DNA of 64,000 bases from Rostratula benghalensis (GCA_013399305.1 VXAI01000443.1:359266-423265), one strand, 5' to 3'. Positions 38,941 to 51,000 are shown, counted from the stretch's first letter. The notes: generated from the letters alone by a model not told the origin. Numbers and translations are program-made.

Positions 38941-39429
38941 TACTATCCTAAATCATAGTGACTGGCCACTCTATGTGCCTTTTTGAAATACATTTCATTC
39001 TGTGACCAGAATCAGTGCTTTTATGCAAATAAGTCTCTAATCTGTCTGCCACAACACTTAAAATGAGAGTAAATTCATAAATTCTAAGCTCTCAGTTCAG
39101 ATGCCCAAACATAGATGCTAGCTAATGTTAACTGAGATTCCCAAGAGTAATCCAAGACATTTATGCAGGGCTGGTAGATAATTGTAACTTTCAACTTATG
39201 TAACTTTTGGTGTTGCTAGAATAAACCTTAGTTTGTTTTCCTGCTTAGTTTTCTTAGTAAAAACCCTTCAGCTTGATTCAATTTACGACTGCTGGTTTGG
39301 TATCACCAAATATCTGAAAAAAGAGAGACATTCCCACTTACTCTCACTGTCCTATGTTTTTTCTGGTTAGACCATGCTGAAGAAGCAACTTAAACTTGGG
39401 AAATGTCCATGTTTTCATGTGCTTTCTTT
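38941..39429. other. Noncoding interval
   Basis: No gene or confident repeat is visible. The right-hand part may contain the badly decayed 3' end of the minus-strand LINE that becomes recognisable from about 39430. Confidence 0.4.
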
Positions 39430-41400
39430 GTCTTCTCTTTCTCTTTCACCTAAACATTATTAATTTATTCAGCCTGTCTTTAGATCTTAAGTTTCCTAAA
39501 TGTCATATTATTCTTGTGCTCAGCTGGACTCAAGCATTTTGTCAACATCTTTGTTTAAGGGTTGAGCTGCAAACTAAGCACAGACTTCCCCTGAGGCCTC
39601 ACCTGCAATGCAAAATAGTTATCTCCCTATATTATATATAACACTCCTGTTAACGCATCTGAGAATGACATTTTCTTCTTTTTCACCAGAGTTGATTGCC
39701 ATCCTTGTTCTTTTTCTGCGGTGTTTCTGCCTGACTAGATATTCCCCATGCTGTTTGTGTGCTCATGAGCTCTTTTTTCTTGGAGATTCTTACTCAGCTC
39801 CATCGTGTTGATTTGGGGCCAAACATATATTTAATATAGCAAGAACATTTTGAATTCTGATCTAATATAGTTAGATTCTGTCTCCCTTCTCGTTTAAAAA
39901 AGTCCTAAGTTTAGTGTCATGAACAAAATGTACAAATGTACTTTCACTTCCATCATCCAGGTCATTAATCCAAATCCTGCTCAGTACAGGTTTCTGCAGG
40001 ATCCCTTTTTGAAATATTCCCCTCACAATGCAGTTCATAATTATTTAGAGCAAAGTTTTACACCTCTCACACACAAGTGTAACAGTGATTTAATCCAAAT
40101 ATTTCTCCAATTTTCTTATGAAAGTCCTACATGAAAGTGTTCAAACTGATCCAAAGTTAGATTATGTCACGACCTTATAACCTATCATTACATCAAACAT
40201 TGATTTTTTTTCTCATTTTCAATTAAAAATGACATTAGAATGGCTTGCTATTGAAGACAGTCTGCATTTCCCTCCTTTTTCCCTTCAGTTTAGTTCTAAA
40301 TGAGTACACCTACATTACTATTTCTGTTCAAACCAAAAATATGCTTCTAAAGTAAATTTTCTGGTGCTCCCCGTGCTTTAGTTCACACTGTTTCCTGAGT
40401 TCCTTCTGGATTAAATCAAACTGGAAAACACTCATAAAAGCCCACCGTATATGCTGCACGGGACCAGATGAAAGGCAGTTTAAAGAAAGGCATTGTGTGG
40501 ACTTAGGGTGTTCCACACCAACTCTACCTCTACAAAGCCACTCCTACTGTCCTGCACTACTTGCTGATTTAGACATAGCCTGTGTGCCCTTCTTCCAGTC
40601 TCACTTAGTTTCCATTAATTCCCCAAAGCAATAGTTCAGCAGCTGCTTCAGCTAACATCCTATGAATCTGAGGGTGTATTTCATCAGGCTCTGCTAATAA
40701 ATTATGCTAACTCCTTTTAATTTAGTTTTGTTAATCTGGAAGTGGGGAAAAAAAAAGAAAAGTATAATGTGCTTTCACTGTGCCTTTTGTTATTTATTTT
40801 CTTTCCTTCTTCAGTACTGAGCCGATATGTTTTCTTTTTTTTTCTCTCTATTCCCTCCTAATGCATTTCTAGAACCTTGCGTGGTTGCTTTGTGTGTCTC
40901 TTGCTAGTTGTACGTCATTTTGCATTTCAGCCTTCCTGAGTTCATCCCTACATGCTTGTGATATTATCCTCCACACACATCATTATTCAGCTGTCCTTGT
41001 TTCCACTTTTAATACATCTCCTTTTTTTCATTCTTTAGTCCCTGATCAGAGTTCCTGATTCAGCCACATTGTCTCTTGCTATGCTTCCAAGCTCTCTTTC
41101 GCATCAGAATACTTTGCTTAGTGCCTTTAATACAGTCTTTTCCAACAACTGCCAGGTCTCCTGAATTCCTTTATCCTTTATATTTTTTTCCCAAGGGACC
41201 CTACTTACCAGTTCCCTCAGCTGTTGGAGAGTGCTTTTTTGAAGTCCATTATGCCTACTCTGCTGTTCTCACTCCTCCCTGTTCTCAATATGATGAACTT
41301 GTGATCCCTTTCACCCAAAGTTGTATTCCACCATCAGATTCTCAATGAGCTTTTCCCTGTTAATCAGGCTCCTACCTAAAAGACAGCCCTATCTAACCCA
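39430..41400 (-). mobile_element. Ancient CR1-lineage LINE, antisense, most of RT domain
   Basis: Read on the minus strand, about 2 kb follows the order of an old CR1-clade LINE that is common in turtles and crocodilians and rarer in birds. 41090-41400 on the plus strand ('gaattcctttatcctttata', 'gggaccctacttaccagttc', 'gatccctttcacccaaagtt') and 40880-41060 ('cttgctagttgtacgtcatt', 'catccctacatgcttgtgat') match the antisense of the upstream part. On the minus strand 40668-40694 encodes AEPDEIHPQ and continues in frame as RMLAEAAAELL, a close match to the CR1 RT motif GPDEIHPRVLRELAEAVA. Lower down, 40590-40620 matches the EDWKKANVVPIFK region, 40100-40145 the AFDTVSHD region, and 39940-40030 and 39530-39700 the later RT and C-terminal regions. 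No long frame survives, so the copy is very old. Boundaries are approximate. Confidence 0.78.
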
Positions 41401-41540
41401 CAACATCAAATTCTGGACAAGGTGATGTAATGAATAGCATAATAAAGGGGAGCGTGTTGATAGACTATCTACAACCCAAATCAATTAATTTTATCCAGCA
41501 TTGGTAGCTCCTCAGGTGCATTATGGTGGTCAGTGCACTT
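41401..41540. other. Noncoding interval between two LINE relics
   Basis: No clear match. It may still belong to the upstream part of the antisense LINE. Confidence 0.3.
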
Positions 41541-41695
41541 CAGTAAAAAAGCACAACATCTGGAAGGAGTTCAAAGCACAAAGATGATCAGAGTGTGAGA
41601 AAACAGGGACTATGAGAAAAGGTTGACATAATCAGGTTGCTCAGTGAAGAGAAGTCCTGAGAGGTAGTGGGATGACATCTTTGTATTTTTTTTAA
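41541..41695 (+). mobile_element. Decayed CR1 LINE fragment
   Basis: A short plus-strand relic in which 'ctggaaggagttcaaagcac', 'aaagatgatcagagtgtgag', 'tatgagaaaaggttgac' and 'caggttgctcagtgaagaga' line up in order with the CR1 RT C-terminal region normally encoding (L)[34 protein letters not shown]. Several small insertions and deletions and a trailing T-rich stretch make it clearly older than the copies at 23, 30, 38 and 46 kb. No 3' tail is visible. Confidence 0.72.
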
Positions 41696-42153
41696 AAAGT
41701 AAAATTATCTGAAAGAGAACATAAAATCTGGTCTCCGCATCCCCATCAATTAGTGGAAAAAGGAATTGGTTTATGTTGTTACCTTAAGGTTCAAGTTAGT
41801 CATTAGGTTCTTTCTAACAATGAGGATAATAAACAGTAGGATAGGTTAGGGGAGAATGGATTTAAGAACTAGCTATGCAGTTATCTGGCAGGATATTATA
41901 ATCACAATAATACACGGAAGTCTCCCACCAAAAACCAGATCACCCTCCCAGCCATACAAAATAACAACAGCATCAAGCTTCATGCTTATATAAAGAGCAC
42001 ACAGAACAAGGACTAAAAGGAGACACACTATGAGCAGACAAAAAATTGGAGTGACTGACATCCTTGGCACATTTTAAACAGCAAGTAAATAATAAGTTCA
42101 AATTTTATCCTTCAAGTATATCCGTTCTTACATTTGCCAGTATCCTACTGCAC

Positions 42154-42177
42154 TACACAATTGATTACACAATTGAT
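42154..42177. repeat. 12-bp tandem duplication
   Basis: The unit 'tacacaattgat' occurs twice in direct succession with no mismatch. Confidence 0.92.
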
Positions 42178-42654
42178 GAGAGTCTCCCTCACATACAAAC
42201 TGTTATTGCCTTCAAAAACTAATGTTTGAGTCACCTCTGCATAACATTAAGTATACTAACACTGCAAGCTATTTTCAGGGACTTAGGGTGAGGCTATATG
42301 TTCAGGTTTGCAGAACAGAAGAGCACCTCCCTTCTCACCACTTCCCTGGCTAGGACCAGACTTCATTACAGTCCTTGCACTCTTCTTGGTGGGTGGTATT
42401 TCCATCAGCCTCTACTGCACCTGAGCTGAATTCCCAGAACACCATGCAGACCAAAGCAATTTTAAGACATCTTGTTAAAATTTTCTCTTTTAGGCTGCCT
42501 TCAAAGAAACACCTGTCCTTCTACTAGGCAAGATAGCTGTTACACGACATACAGAGCAGTGAACCTGTCCCAACAGTATACAAATGTGCTCTTGAGGCAC
42601 TCCAAAGGATGGGATAAATTGAGACTTCCCCACTAAAGTCTGCCAGCTGGATTG

Positions 42655-43098
42655 CTAAAGAGTTGTCACAAACCACACTGCTGTAAACCAAGTACGAAGG
42701 AGAGGATGACCCTTTGACTTCATGGTGGCTCCTTCAGAAATGCTGTTAAGGCCTTTGCTGGGGCAAAAAAAGCAAGGCAGGTTCACGACACTGAAGGGTG
42801 TCAAGCTCCAGGAGGGCCTTCTGAGGCCAGGAGAGAAGCCTGCATTTGGAGTGGGGCACGTGCTGCACCCCACATAAGCGGAGAACATTACCTGCATTCC
42901 CCAGGAGCTCCAGGAGGCAGAGTGCATGCCTGAGGCACAGCCCCTCCTGGAGTTCCTGCTGAGGTGATGTGCCTCTGCATTATCCCCACTGTGGCACCAT
43001 GCCTTCAAGGCACGATTGAATCCTCGGTGTTTTGTCCAAGCTATTGCTTCAGAGCTTGAATTTATGATATGAGCAGATATAGCATAGCTCTTAACCAA
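42655..43098 (-). other. 147-codon open frame in a GC-rich island; identity unknown
   Basis: This is one of the longer open frames outside CR1, and it sits in a locally GC-rich stretch (about 42700-43060) with AT-rich flanks. The predicted peptide is rich in Ser, Ala, Gly and Cys, has no domain I recognise, no convincing signal peptide and no transmembrane pattern typical of a family. GC-rich DNA has fewer stop codons, so the frame can be open by chance. The same island holds a 16-bp inverted repeat (42902-42917 with 42943-42958) and a third copy of 'agctccaggagg' at 42804-42815, which suggests an old repeat element rather than a gene. I do not call it a CDS. Confidence 0.2.
42902..42958. repeat. 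16-bp-arm hairpin in the GC-rich island
   Basis: 'caggagctccaggagg' (42902-42917) pairs with 'cctcctggagttcctg' (42943-42958). All 16 positions pair on the plus-strand RNA if one G-U is allowed, with a 25-base loop. Pairing does not clearly extend outward, so the stem is shorter than a typical microRNA precursor. Confidence 0.8.
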
Positions 43099-46000
43099 AG
43101 TTAATCATCAAATATTTATGTACATTAAATACTACAGTTATTCATAGTCAGAGACGAAAATACTGCTTTTTAGACAAGGCCACCATTTACTGTATGGGTT
43201 TTAGTCTTCCACAAATTCCCCAACTCTTCAGTTCCTATCACAAAAACACCCTATGATTATTCTTATGTTAGAAAATTACTCCATAGTTGCATCTCCACAT
43301 TTGGCTTGCTGACTTTCTGCTCAGTCCTCTGATCCCTTTCTTTCCTCTCCATGGTGAAGAGCATTTCCCTCACAGTTGCCACTTCTCAGTTGCTCATGCG
43401 GTATGAAAAGTTTTGTCCATTTTTTTCAGAATACTTGAGATGTGATTTTTAGGAACATTTTCTTTGAAATGGGTCATCTGAAGATTTAATGATTTAATGC
43501 TCTCATAATTTAGGAGGCATTGTTGGACCTTGCTAAAAGGATTTTGCTTCCACTTGGCATGAAGGACAGAGAAAAGTAACATGAAACTGTGGCTTTCACA
43601 TGTATAAGCTTTGCACAATTCTGGAGGCTTTTAGCCCGGGATTCACTTAATTTACCTGCTTAGGTCATGGCTTCTTCAACAATTGGTTTCATCCAACAGC
43701 TCCTCCCAAAAAGAGGAAGATGGTCCTGGTCACCCCTTCCTGTATATGCTCATTCTCTCTCCTTTTTGTTAATCCTGGCACTTGTCAGACTGATTCAGTT
43801 TAATGACCTACCAGAAGCTAGCTACTGGTGATGTTGTTGTTGCTTTTTGATGGGATAGTTTTCAGAGGGTTGATGAGATTAGTCAGGTTGCTGAAGACCC
43901 AGTGAGTATCTGCAGTGGTATAAAGTGAGCACAGGAAGGAGTAGAAAGAACAAGACTTTGTTCAGGAGTGAGCTTAGCTGATGATACATTCCAACACCCC
44001 GCTGAAGCATACAGTCTAAGGAGTAAAAACTCAAGTGAAAGATGCTTCTAACAACAGATAACCCAAACAGAGAGCTGAACCTGACAGGAACTCTCTTGGA
44101 TTTAGCACTCTGTACCTTGTTAATAAGTAATAGCCTAGTTATTGACTGCTTGTGTTTACAGTATAGAGACCAATACATAAGAAAAGATTTGATAGCCCTA
44201 TGACATGAAATGCTATGATCACAGGAACACCATGCTGAACTAAACTAACCTAATTAGCTTGCAGAGAAGGAAGACTTCTTGGTTTAAGTGCCGTAGTGTT
44301 CTAATATAGGTATATTGTTTCCAGGACCAAAGCTTGTATTTATTCCACATGCTATTGCATCGCTCAGCAGTAACAGCTGCGATTAGTGGTAGTCAGATAA
44401 ATCTGATTGCCTAATGCAGGTATGCCTCGAGAAATGTCAAGGTTTGTTTGGGGCTTTGTTATATTAGACAGTATCGAGACCTATTTGCATAACGCTGTTT
44501 CAAGAAAAATATCAGCAGTCAGTATTCTAAGAAAATAAAGTTCCTCATAATGTGCCTAACACTCAAACTGAGTATGTTGCAAGTGTAGAAAAGCCAATTT
44601 TTCACGCACGCCCTTATTTAATATTGTCTATGGTCACAAATGTTACTGAGTATAACCTTGAAGTTACACATCTACCAGAGGAACCGTCCAAACACTCTAA
44701 AATACCTTGAGGCTGGGGGGACTTCTACAGTCATCACATCCCCACTACTCTGGGTGGTAAAACGCCCAAAGATCTTACGTTGTACAAGAAACCGGCTACA
44801 AAACTGCAATATATTTTGTACACGATAACATACATTTCCCCCTACATGTTTGAAGATGTGGAGTCAAATTGTCACCCCCTGGTTTCGATCATTGCTATCA
44901 TCCCCTCTTCAAAATTTGGTGTGCAGTAAATGCAGGTTGTGTTTTTAATGTACAGTCCAGGCTTAAGGTAACAACCAGAATTTGCAAAAGCAGATTCTCC
45001 AGTATAATTAGACAGTGATGATATAAAAAAAAATTTAAAAATAGTTGAAGGTAGGTTGCTTTTTCTTGAGCAAACTCCTAAGGGCAAACTCCATATCCTG
45101 TCCTATCATGAAAGGGGTAAAATGAAACAGAGCCAAAGCCTCCTTCTTTCTTAAAGTAAAACCTCCTTTACAACAAATGGATAGTTTTCAGAGAACCAGT
45201 GGGATAGAATAAGGCCAAACAATAAGTGGCAGTACATCACATCAAGAGAAGTAGAAAGCTGAAGAACCAACATAATGAATATATACTTTTTAAAGGATAT
45301 GGGAAGGGAGGGATGAATCTGGGTTTCTGTGATCACAGGTAAAGCATCTGGAACTGAGAGCGGACATCACGTTGGAAGTATTATGGCATCTTAACTAGCC
45401 CAGACATCCCAAGAGAGCTGGCCAATGTCCCTATTCTTATTCTGGGAGAATCAGATCTGTTTGGCAAAATTCCCTTAAATGGGAAGGTTCATGATAGTGG
45501 ATGTTTAACATTTTTTGTCTGCAGGCACTCTTTTCAAATGCCTATTTTGGGGATTCTCTCTGCATCTGAATTATTTCATAGCTCAGTGAAGAGACTTCTA
45601 AATGCCACTGACATTAACAAGATGTACAAAGATGATAATCTCAGTTGGGCGCCACAGATTGAGAATGTGCTGGCTTGTATGAGTTGTACAGACTGTCAGG
45701 GATAAGAAATGGAAAGTGCATAAAGCCAAGTGTCATTTCCATAAGAATTCTCATGTTTGAGGAGAAATCTATCAGAAAGGGGTGTCAAGACAGATCCTAC
45801 AAAATGCAAATCATTCTAACATTGACTAGTTTGAAAATAAGTGAAGTAAAATCGAACTGGAAAGCTTTTGAGGGGGGTAAGAAAATCTTTTCAGACAAAG
45901 CACTGTTAACAAAAATCATATTAAAAAATTGTAGAGTTGACTATTGAACTAAATTGAGCAGAACAGCTGACATGGAAAAGGCTATTTACTTTGAAGCTGG

Positions 46001-46289
46001 TTAAGAGATCATATGTTTCCAGACACTAGAAAATTTTTCTACAGTTACTACAAAGGGAAACCAGAAGCAGTATTCTTATAAAGGACAACTCTGAGCAGTG
46101 ACTTGAAGCATATTCAGATTAAACACACAATTCTGATTGTACCAAATGAGGACTGGCTTTACTCAAATCTAGCTATGAAGATTTTCAATTCTTTTTATTA
46201 AATACCTCAAGGAGTCACAAACTCTTGCCAAGCATTCAAAGCAGGGTCTGCAGCAGGTACATTCCAATTTTATCACTGACATTCAAAAA

Positions 46290-47298
46290 GGGGACAGAGT
46301 CTAGTTGGAGGCCTGTATCTAGTGGAGTACCTCAAGGATCAGTACCGGGACCAGTACTGTTTAATATATTCATCAACAACTTGGATGAGGGAATAGAGTG
46401 CACTATCAGCAAGTTTGCTGACGACACGAAGCTGGGAGGAGTGGCTGACAGAGCCGAAGGCCGTGCTGCCATCCAGTGACACCTGGACAGGCTGGAGAGT
46501 TGTGCGGGGAGAAATTTAATGAAATATAACAAGGGCAAGTGTAGAGTCTGGCATCTGGGCAAGAACAACCCCAGGTACCAGTATAGGTTGGGAAATGACC
46601 TGTTGGAGAGCAGTGATGGGGAAAGGGACCTGGGGATCCTGGTGGACAGCAGGATGACCATGAGCCAGCACTGTGCCCTGGTGGCCAAGAAGGCCAATGG
46701 CATCCTGGGGTGTATTAGAGGAGGGGTGGTTAGTAGGTGGAGAGAGGTCCTCCTCCCCCTCTACTCTGCCCTGGTGAGACCCCATCTGGAATATTTTGTC
46801 CAGTTCTGGTCCCCTCAGTTCAAGAAGGACAGGGAAGTGCTTGAGAGAGTTCAGGGCAGGGCTACAAAGATGATGAAGGGAGTGGAGCATCTCCCATATG
46901 AGGAAAGGTTGAGGGAGCTGGTTCTCTTTAGCTTGGAGAAGAGGAGACTGAGGAGTGACCTCATGGATGTTTATGAATGTGTAAAGGTTGAGTGTCAAGA
47001 GGATGGAGCCAGGCTCTTCTCAGTGAGAGCTTATGATAGGACAAGGGGCAATGGGTGCAAGCTGGCACATAAGAGGTTCCACTTAAATATGAGGAAAAAC
47101 TTCTTCACAGTGAGGGTGACAGAACACTGGAAGGGGCTGCCCAGAGAGGTTGAGGAGTCTCCTTCTCTGGAGATATTCAAAACCTGTCTAGACGTGTTCC
47201 TGTATGACCTGATCTAGGTGTTCCTGCTCTGGCAGGGGGATTGGATTAGATGATCTTTCAAGGTCCCTTCCAATCCCTGATATTCTGTGTTTCTGTGA
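46290..47298 (+). mobile_element. CR1 LINE, 5'-truncated, best-preserved copy in window
   Basis: A 1-kb plus-strand CR1 copy from the RT palm to the 3' end. It begins at 'ggggacagagtctagttgga' and ends in a degenerate octamer tail ('tattctgtgtttctgtgaag'). The terminal sequence 'aggtcccttccaatccctga' matches bird CR1 subfamilies related to the copies at 14.9 and 30.1 kb. A pyrimidine tract at 47328-47364 lies just beyond it but is not part of CR1. The coding content is described in the overlapping pseudogene entry. With one disabling stop in about 310 codons it is the youngest-looking insertion here. Confidence 0.96.
46294..47217 (+). pseudogene. CR1 reverse-transcriptase fragment, one in-frame stop
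   Basis: This is the C-terminal half of the CR1 ORF2 reverse transcriptase, the enzyme that copies the element's RNA at the nicked target. One reading frame runs from the truncated start to the normal stop at 47215-47217. The palm motif [20 protein letters not shown] (with P where L is usual in SVLGP) is followed by the catalytic FADD box at 46414-46425. The only interruption is a TGA at 46477-46479 after AAIQ; the neighbouring copy at 30 kb has CAAGACCTGG here, so a CGA or GGA-like codon change is the likely cause, CGA to TGA being the common CpG decay. Downstream come [20 protein letters not shown], then [20 protein letters not shown], then [20 protein letters not shown]. The endonuclease and N-terminal RT are missing, so the copy is inactive. 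Confidence 0.9.
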
Positions 47299-47970
47299 AG
47301 GTGAGCACACCTGTGAATTCCAGCAAGTCTTTTTCTTTTTCCTTTTCCTTTTTTTTTTTCTTTTCAATGGTCAATCTATTCAGAAAAACATGTCAGATTC
47401 TGTGTTAAGGAGGGTGAAACTGAAAGCAATATGAGAGGTCAGTGTAGAGCACTTTGCAGGGTAGCAGGGGTACAGAAATGGATCTTGCAATCTGTGGTCC
47501 GTGTTGTAGTTTCACAATTGAAAAAATTAAACTGTCACTGAGCAGCACATACATTATGGACAAAAGACAGGCAAGTTTCCTCAGAAGTGAGTACACTGTG
47601 ATTTTATTTATAAACAGAATAATGTTACTTATAAGTCAAAAAAGACACATGGAAACATAAAAGAAAGGTAGATGGAGTAAGGGAGAGATTCACAATGGGA
47701 CTTAGATGATGCTTATGTGTCTAACTAGTATTTTATGCATTTAAATCCAACAGTTATTTCTTTAGGATCTCTATTTAAAACCTGGCTGACCCTGAAAGCC
47801 CCTCCCACTTATCACACTCCCACCTACTGGCATTCAAGATTTCCCAAGAACACTAACTTCCTTCTCTTTCCTATTCCAAAAGTGCTCCATTACTGTGCAG
47901 TATGCACTTCATGCTTGAAACATATTTAAAAGGTTAGGCTGTCTATGAAATATAGGCAGAAAAATGAGTA

Positions 47971-48035
47971 ATGGTAACTCTTGGTAAAGTGGTTACCCAT
48001 GTTATGCAAGTCTGAGGTTCGGTTCCTCTTTTGCT
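47971..48035 (+). repeat. tRNA-like sequence: SINE head or decayed tRNA pseudogene
   Basis: Both RNA polymerase III internal promoter boxes are nearly intact. 'tggtaaagtgg' (47982-47992) matches box A (TGGCNNAGTGG) with one change, and 'ggttcggttcc' (48016-48026) matches box B (GGTTCGANTCC) with one change; they are 34 bases apart, as in tRNAs. The box B region folds into a T-arm-like hairpin: stem gagg/cctc (48014-48017 with 48025-48028) around a 7-base loop. The acceptor stem is not recognisable and the spacing is tight, so it is not a functional tRNA. A SINE head is more likely, but the SINE body was not identified. Confidence 0.5.
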
Positions 48036-51000
48036 TAAAGGAATTTGAATCCACAGCTTCAGGGAGGGTATCACAATCCTCCAACAACTGGATAGCATGA
48101 CCTCTCCTTTCTGAAGCTGTGTCACCTTGTGTGCAAAGGTTTCAGCTAGAAACTTACTGTCATCTGCTATTTCAGCCTGGAAGGGGAAGTCTAGAGGTCC
48201 TTGGGAAGGCAAAATTTTTGCACTTCAGTTTTCTAAAGTACTCTTTCATTTTTTCTTATTGACTGCCAGTAGAGGATATCACGCTGGGAAGAACACAGTC
48301 AGCCACAGCGTTCCCTAAAGCCTCGTCCTAGAAACTGTATGGAGATTCAGTTCCTTTGCTCTATGTCATTAACAGCCTGTCTTTTTTTTTATGATAGTGG
48401 TTTGTTTCTTAAGTGCTTAGCAAGTCCAGCCTTTAACCTAATATAAAAATTTGAGAGAAAACTTTAGGAGGCAGAGAGAAATGAGATGTGTGAGAGCTAA
48501 CCACAGGGATTGTTTGTCAAACAGATATGACTTTGGATATAATGGTTTTTGGGAGAATCCTCCTATGCCCTTCTTTAGGAACCATCCAAAGAGGTTTACT
48601 ACTTAAGTCATATAGAAGAAGCACTAATTAGACAAACTGGCCCAATCCACACCACTGCATAATGTGAGAGCTAAGGTTGGCTATTTCTTGTCACCAAAGT
48701 CCTCTGAAACAGCACTTGTAGATTCAGGGAAACGTCCTGTCAGACTCAGTAGGTTTCTACAGCTTGTACAGAAGCTAATCAGCATCTGCTGAGCACCCTC
48801 CATGCTGTAAACCGAAGCCGGGCACATGCTGTTTGCTAAAATTGCAGGATGTTTTTCTATCAAGTTGCCTTTCCGTTACATTATGCCCTGTGATTTATAT
48901 GGCTAGCTCTGCTGGATTGTGAGTATTGCCATGGAGGGATATCTGAAACATGCAATTCATAATAAAAGTTGTGGATGCAAGCTATTGTATCTAGGAAGTG
49001 CTATTTCCTCCTTCGATTGCTGTAGATACAGTGCCAGTTAAGAGATGATCTAAACATTTTTGAGGGAACTGTTCCGAGTTACTTCACTAGAAAGTTTCTT
49101 TTACGATCCACGAGGAGATTCTGAATAGATCAAAACTGAAATGGAGTTTTGAATATTGTTGTACCTATTTCAGATGATAATACAATGCTTTTTATAAATA
49201 AAACATTTTGGCTTTATCAAAGTAATTATTTGTAATAGGGTTATTTGAAGTTACTGAATAAAAAATGTTTCAGGTTTTCTATGACAAGAAATAATTTCAG
49301 CTTTTCACACGTTTTAACGGGAAACTCATTTTGAAATGCGAAAATTCCTGTGAAATGGAAACTTCATTTTCCAACCAGTTCTATTAAATGACTTTTTTAT
49401 TACTAAAGAATGCAGTTGTGCTTTTCCAGTGAACTTCTGATGTTTGATTCCAAATACTCATCAACTGTGATATTCTTATAAAGGCTTGTTCCTATTTTCT
49501 TACCCTCTTCTTTCCACACTGTTTCTCCACCACTCTGACTTATGTAGTTATTTGACAAGCTGTATGTTAAGGCAGATATTTTAACTCAAGAAAAAGGGTA
49601 TCCTGGCAGGCCAAGTCAGCACCACCAAGTGCTCCTAGATATTTAAAAGCAAAGAACCCTAAGTGAAGGTAGCAGAAAAGGACAGTACTGCTTGGAGTTG
49701 CAGCTCTTGCTAGTTATTTTGCAAGACTGCTGGCAGGTCCCAACGCAGGAATCCCTAAATAGTCCCAAATTGGTCTGAATTGTCAATAATGATGCAAATG
49801 CCTGCAAAGAAAGTATTGTGTCCTGATGTAGGGGTCTGCAAAGGTAAGTACTTATCAGCCAGCTGAGAAGCCTCTTTGGTCTAACTTCTCTATGATCTAA
49901 CATGCAGTCATCCAGAAAGTTTATTCCGGATGAGACAGTAGCTCATATAGTGTCCTCAGGAGATAAGTCATCACAGAGATAAAGGTATCCATTTCTACCC
50001 CTCCAGTAGCTGGCTCTGCAGTCTTGCTATTCTCATAGCGCATGACAGCATCTTGAAACCTTTGCTGGCAAGGGAATTAAACAAATAACTTTTCCTTTTT
50101 CATCACCTATTTTTATATCCCATCCCCCCGTCTTACATCAGATGAACTTATGCACTTTGGTATAATGAAAATATAATAGGAGTGTGTGATTAGATAAATG
50201 AGATTTTTCATTTCAGTTGATGAGACATTGTGTCTTGCTGCTCTGGATTGTATATATCTATTTTATACTCAGAGTAGCAAACCAGAGTTCCTCCCAAATG
50301 AAATGAGAAAATATTTTCTCAGACCTCTCTATAAATAATGGTTTTAAACATTTTTGCAAACTGTCAGAAATAATTATTCAGTTGGATTACATGTGACAAA
50401 ACCAGTTATCTTATGACATTTGTGATACATAATATTCATGCTGTGCAGACTGAAAAAGAAATCAATTTTCCTTTCCAAATGTTGAAAAATAGACCATTTC
50501 TCACCTGTAAGAAGTAATTAGGATTCTCATTAATTGCAGGTTTTTTTGTTTCACTATACTCTGCAATGGAAATGAGCAAAATCAATTTTGTGATGTAATT
50601 GCATTTAGAGGGAGAAAGAGAACAAAAGAGTCAGATTACTAATATACAGGAAATATATCTATGTGTATTCCTTCTTACCATAAATACTGACATTTTATTT
50701 ATTTGAAATAATCAATGCGTAGGAAGCCTACCAAGAATCATTAAAGTACAGTAAAAACAAACCAACAACCAAAGGAAAAATTTTAAAAAATCAAATATCA
50801 AATTAAATACTTAGCTAAACAGCACAGAAATAACCATCCTACTCAGAAAGAAATCAATTTCCAGTTAGTCAGAGGAGAATGAGAAAAATAAGAGGGTGAC
50901 AAACAAAATCAAGAGGACACTGCAATGAGCAAGCAAAGAGTAGTCCCTTCAAATAAATTGCACTCCCCAAGCCATGGGGATAGATATAATAGGAGTGGAT

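Larger units (their letters stand above)
41696..46289. other. Unique noncoding sequence with a GC-rich island
   Basis: No exon is confirmed. It contains a perfect 12-base tandem duplication at 42154-42177 and a GC-rich island at about 42700-43060 described separately. Open frames at 43394-43618, 43879-44178 and 45675-45947 show no domain. Confidence 0.4.

Noticed and set aside
42902..42958. microRNA precursor
   Set aside because: The stem is only 16 bp with a 25-base loop and pairing does not extend outward, unlike a usual precursor of about 22 bp or more.
46332..46998. Minus-strand frames of 123 and 160 codons
   Set aside because: They are antisense shadows of the plus-strand CR1 copy.
47971..48035. 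Functional tRNA gene
   Set aside because: Box A and box B are near consensus, but the acceptor stem and anticodon arm cannot be formed.
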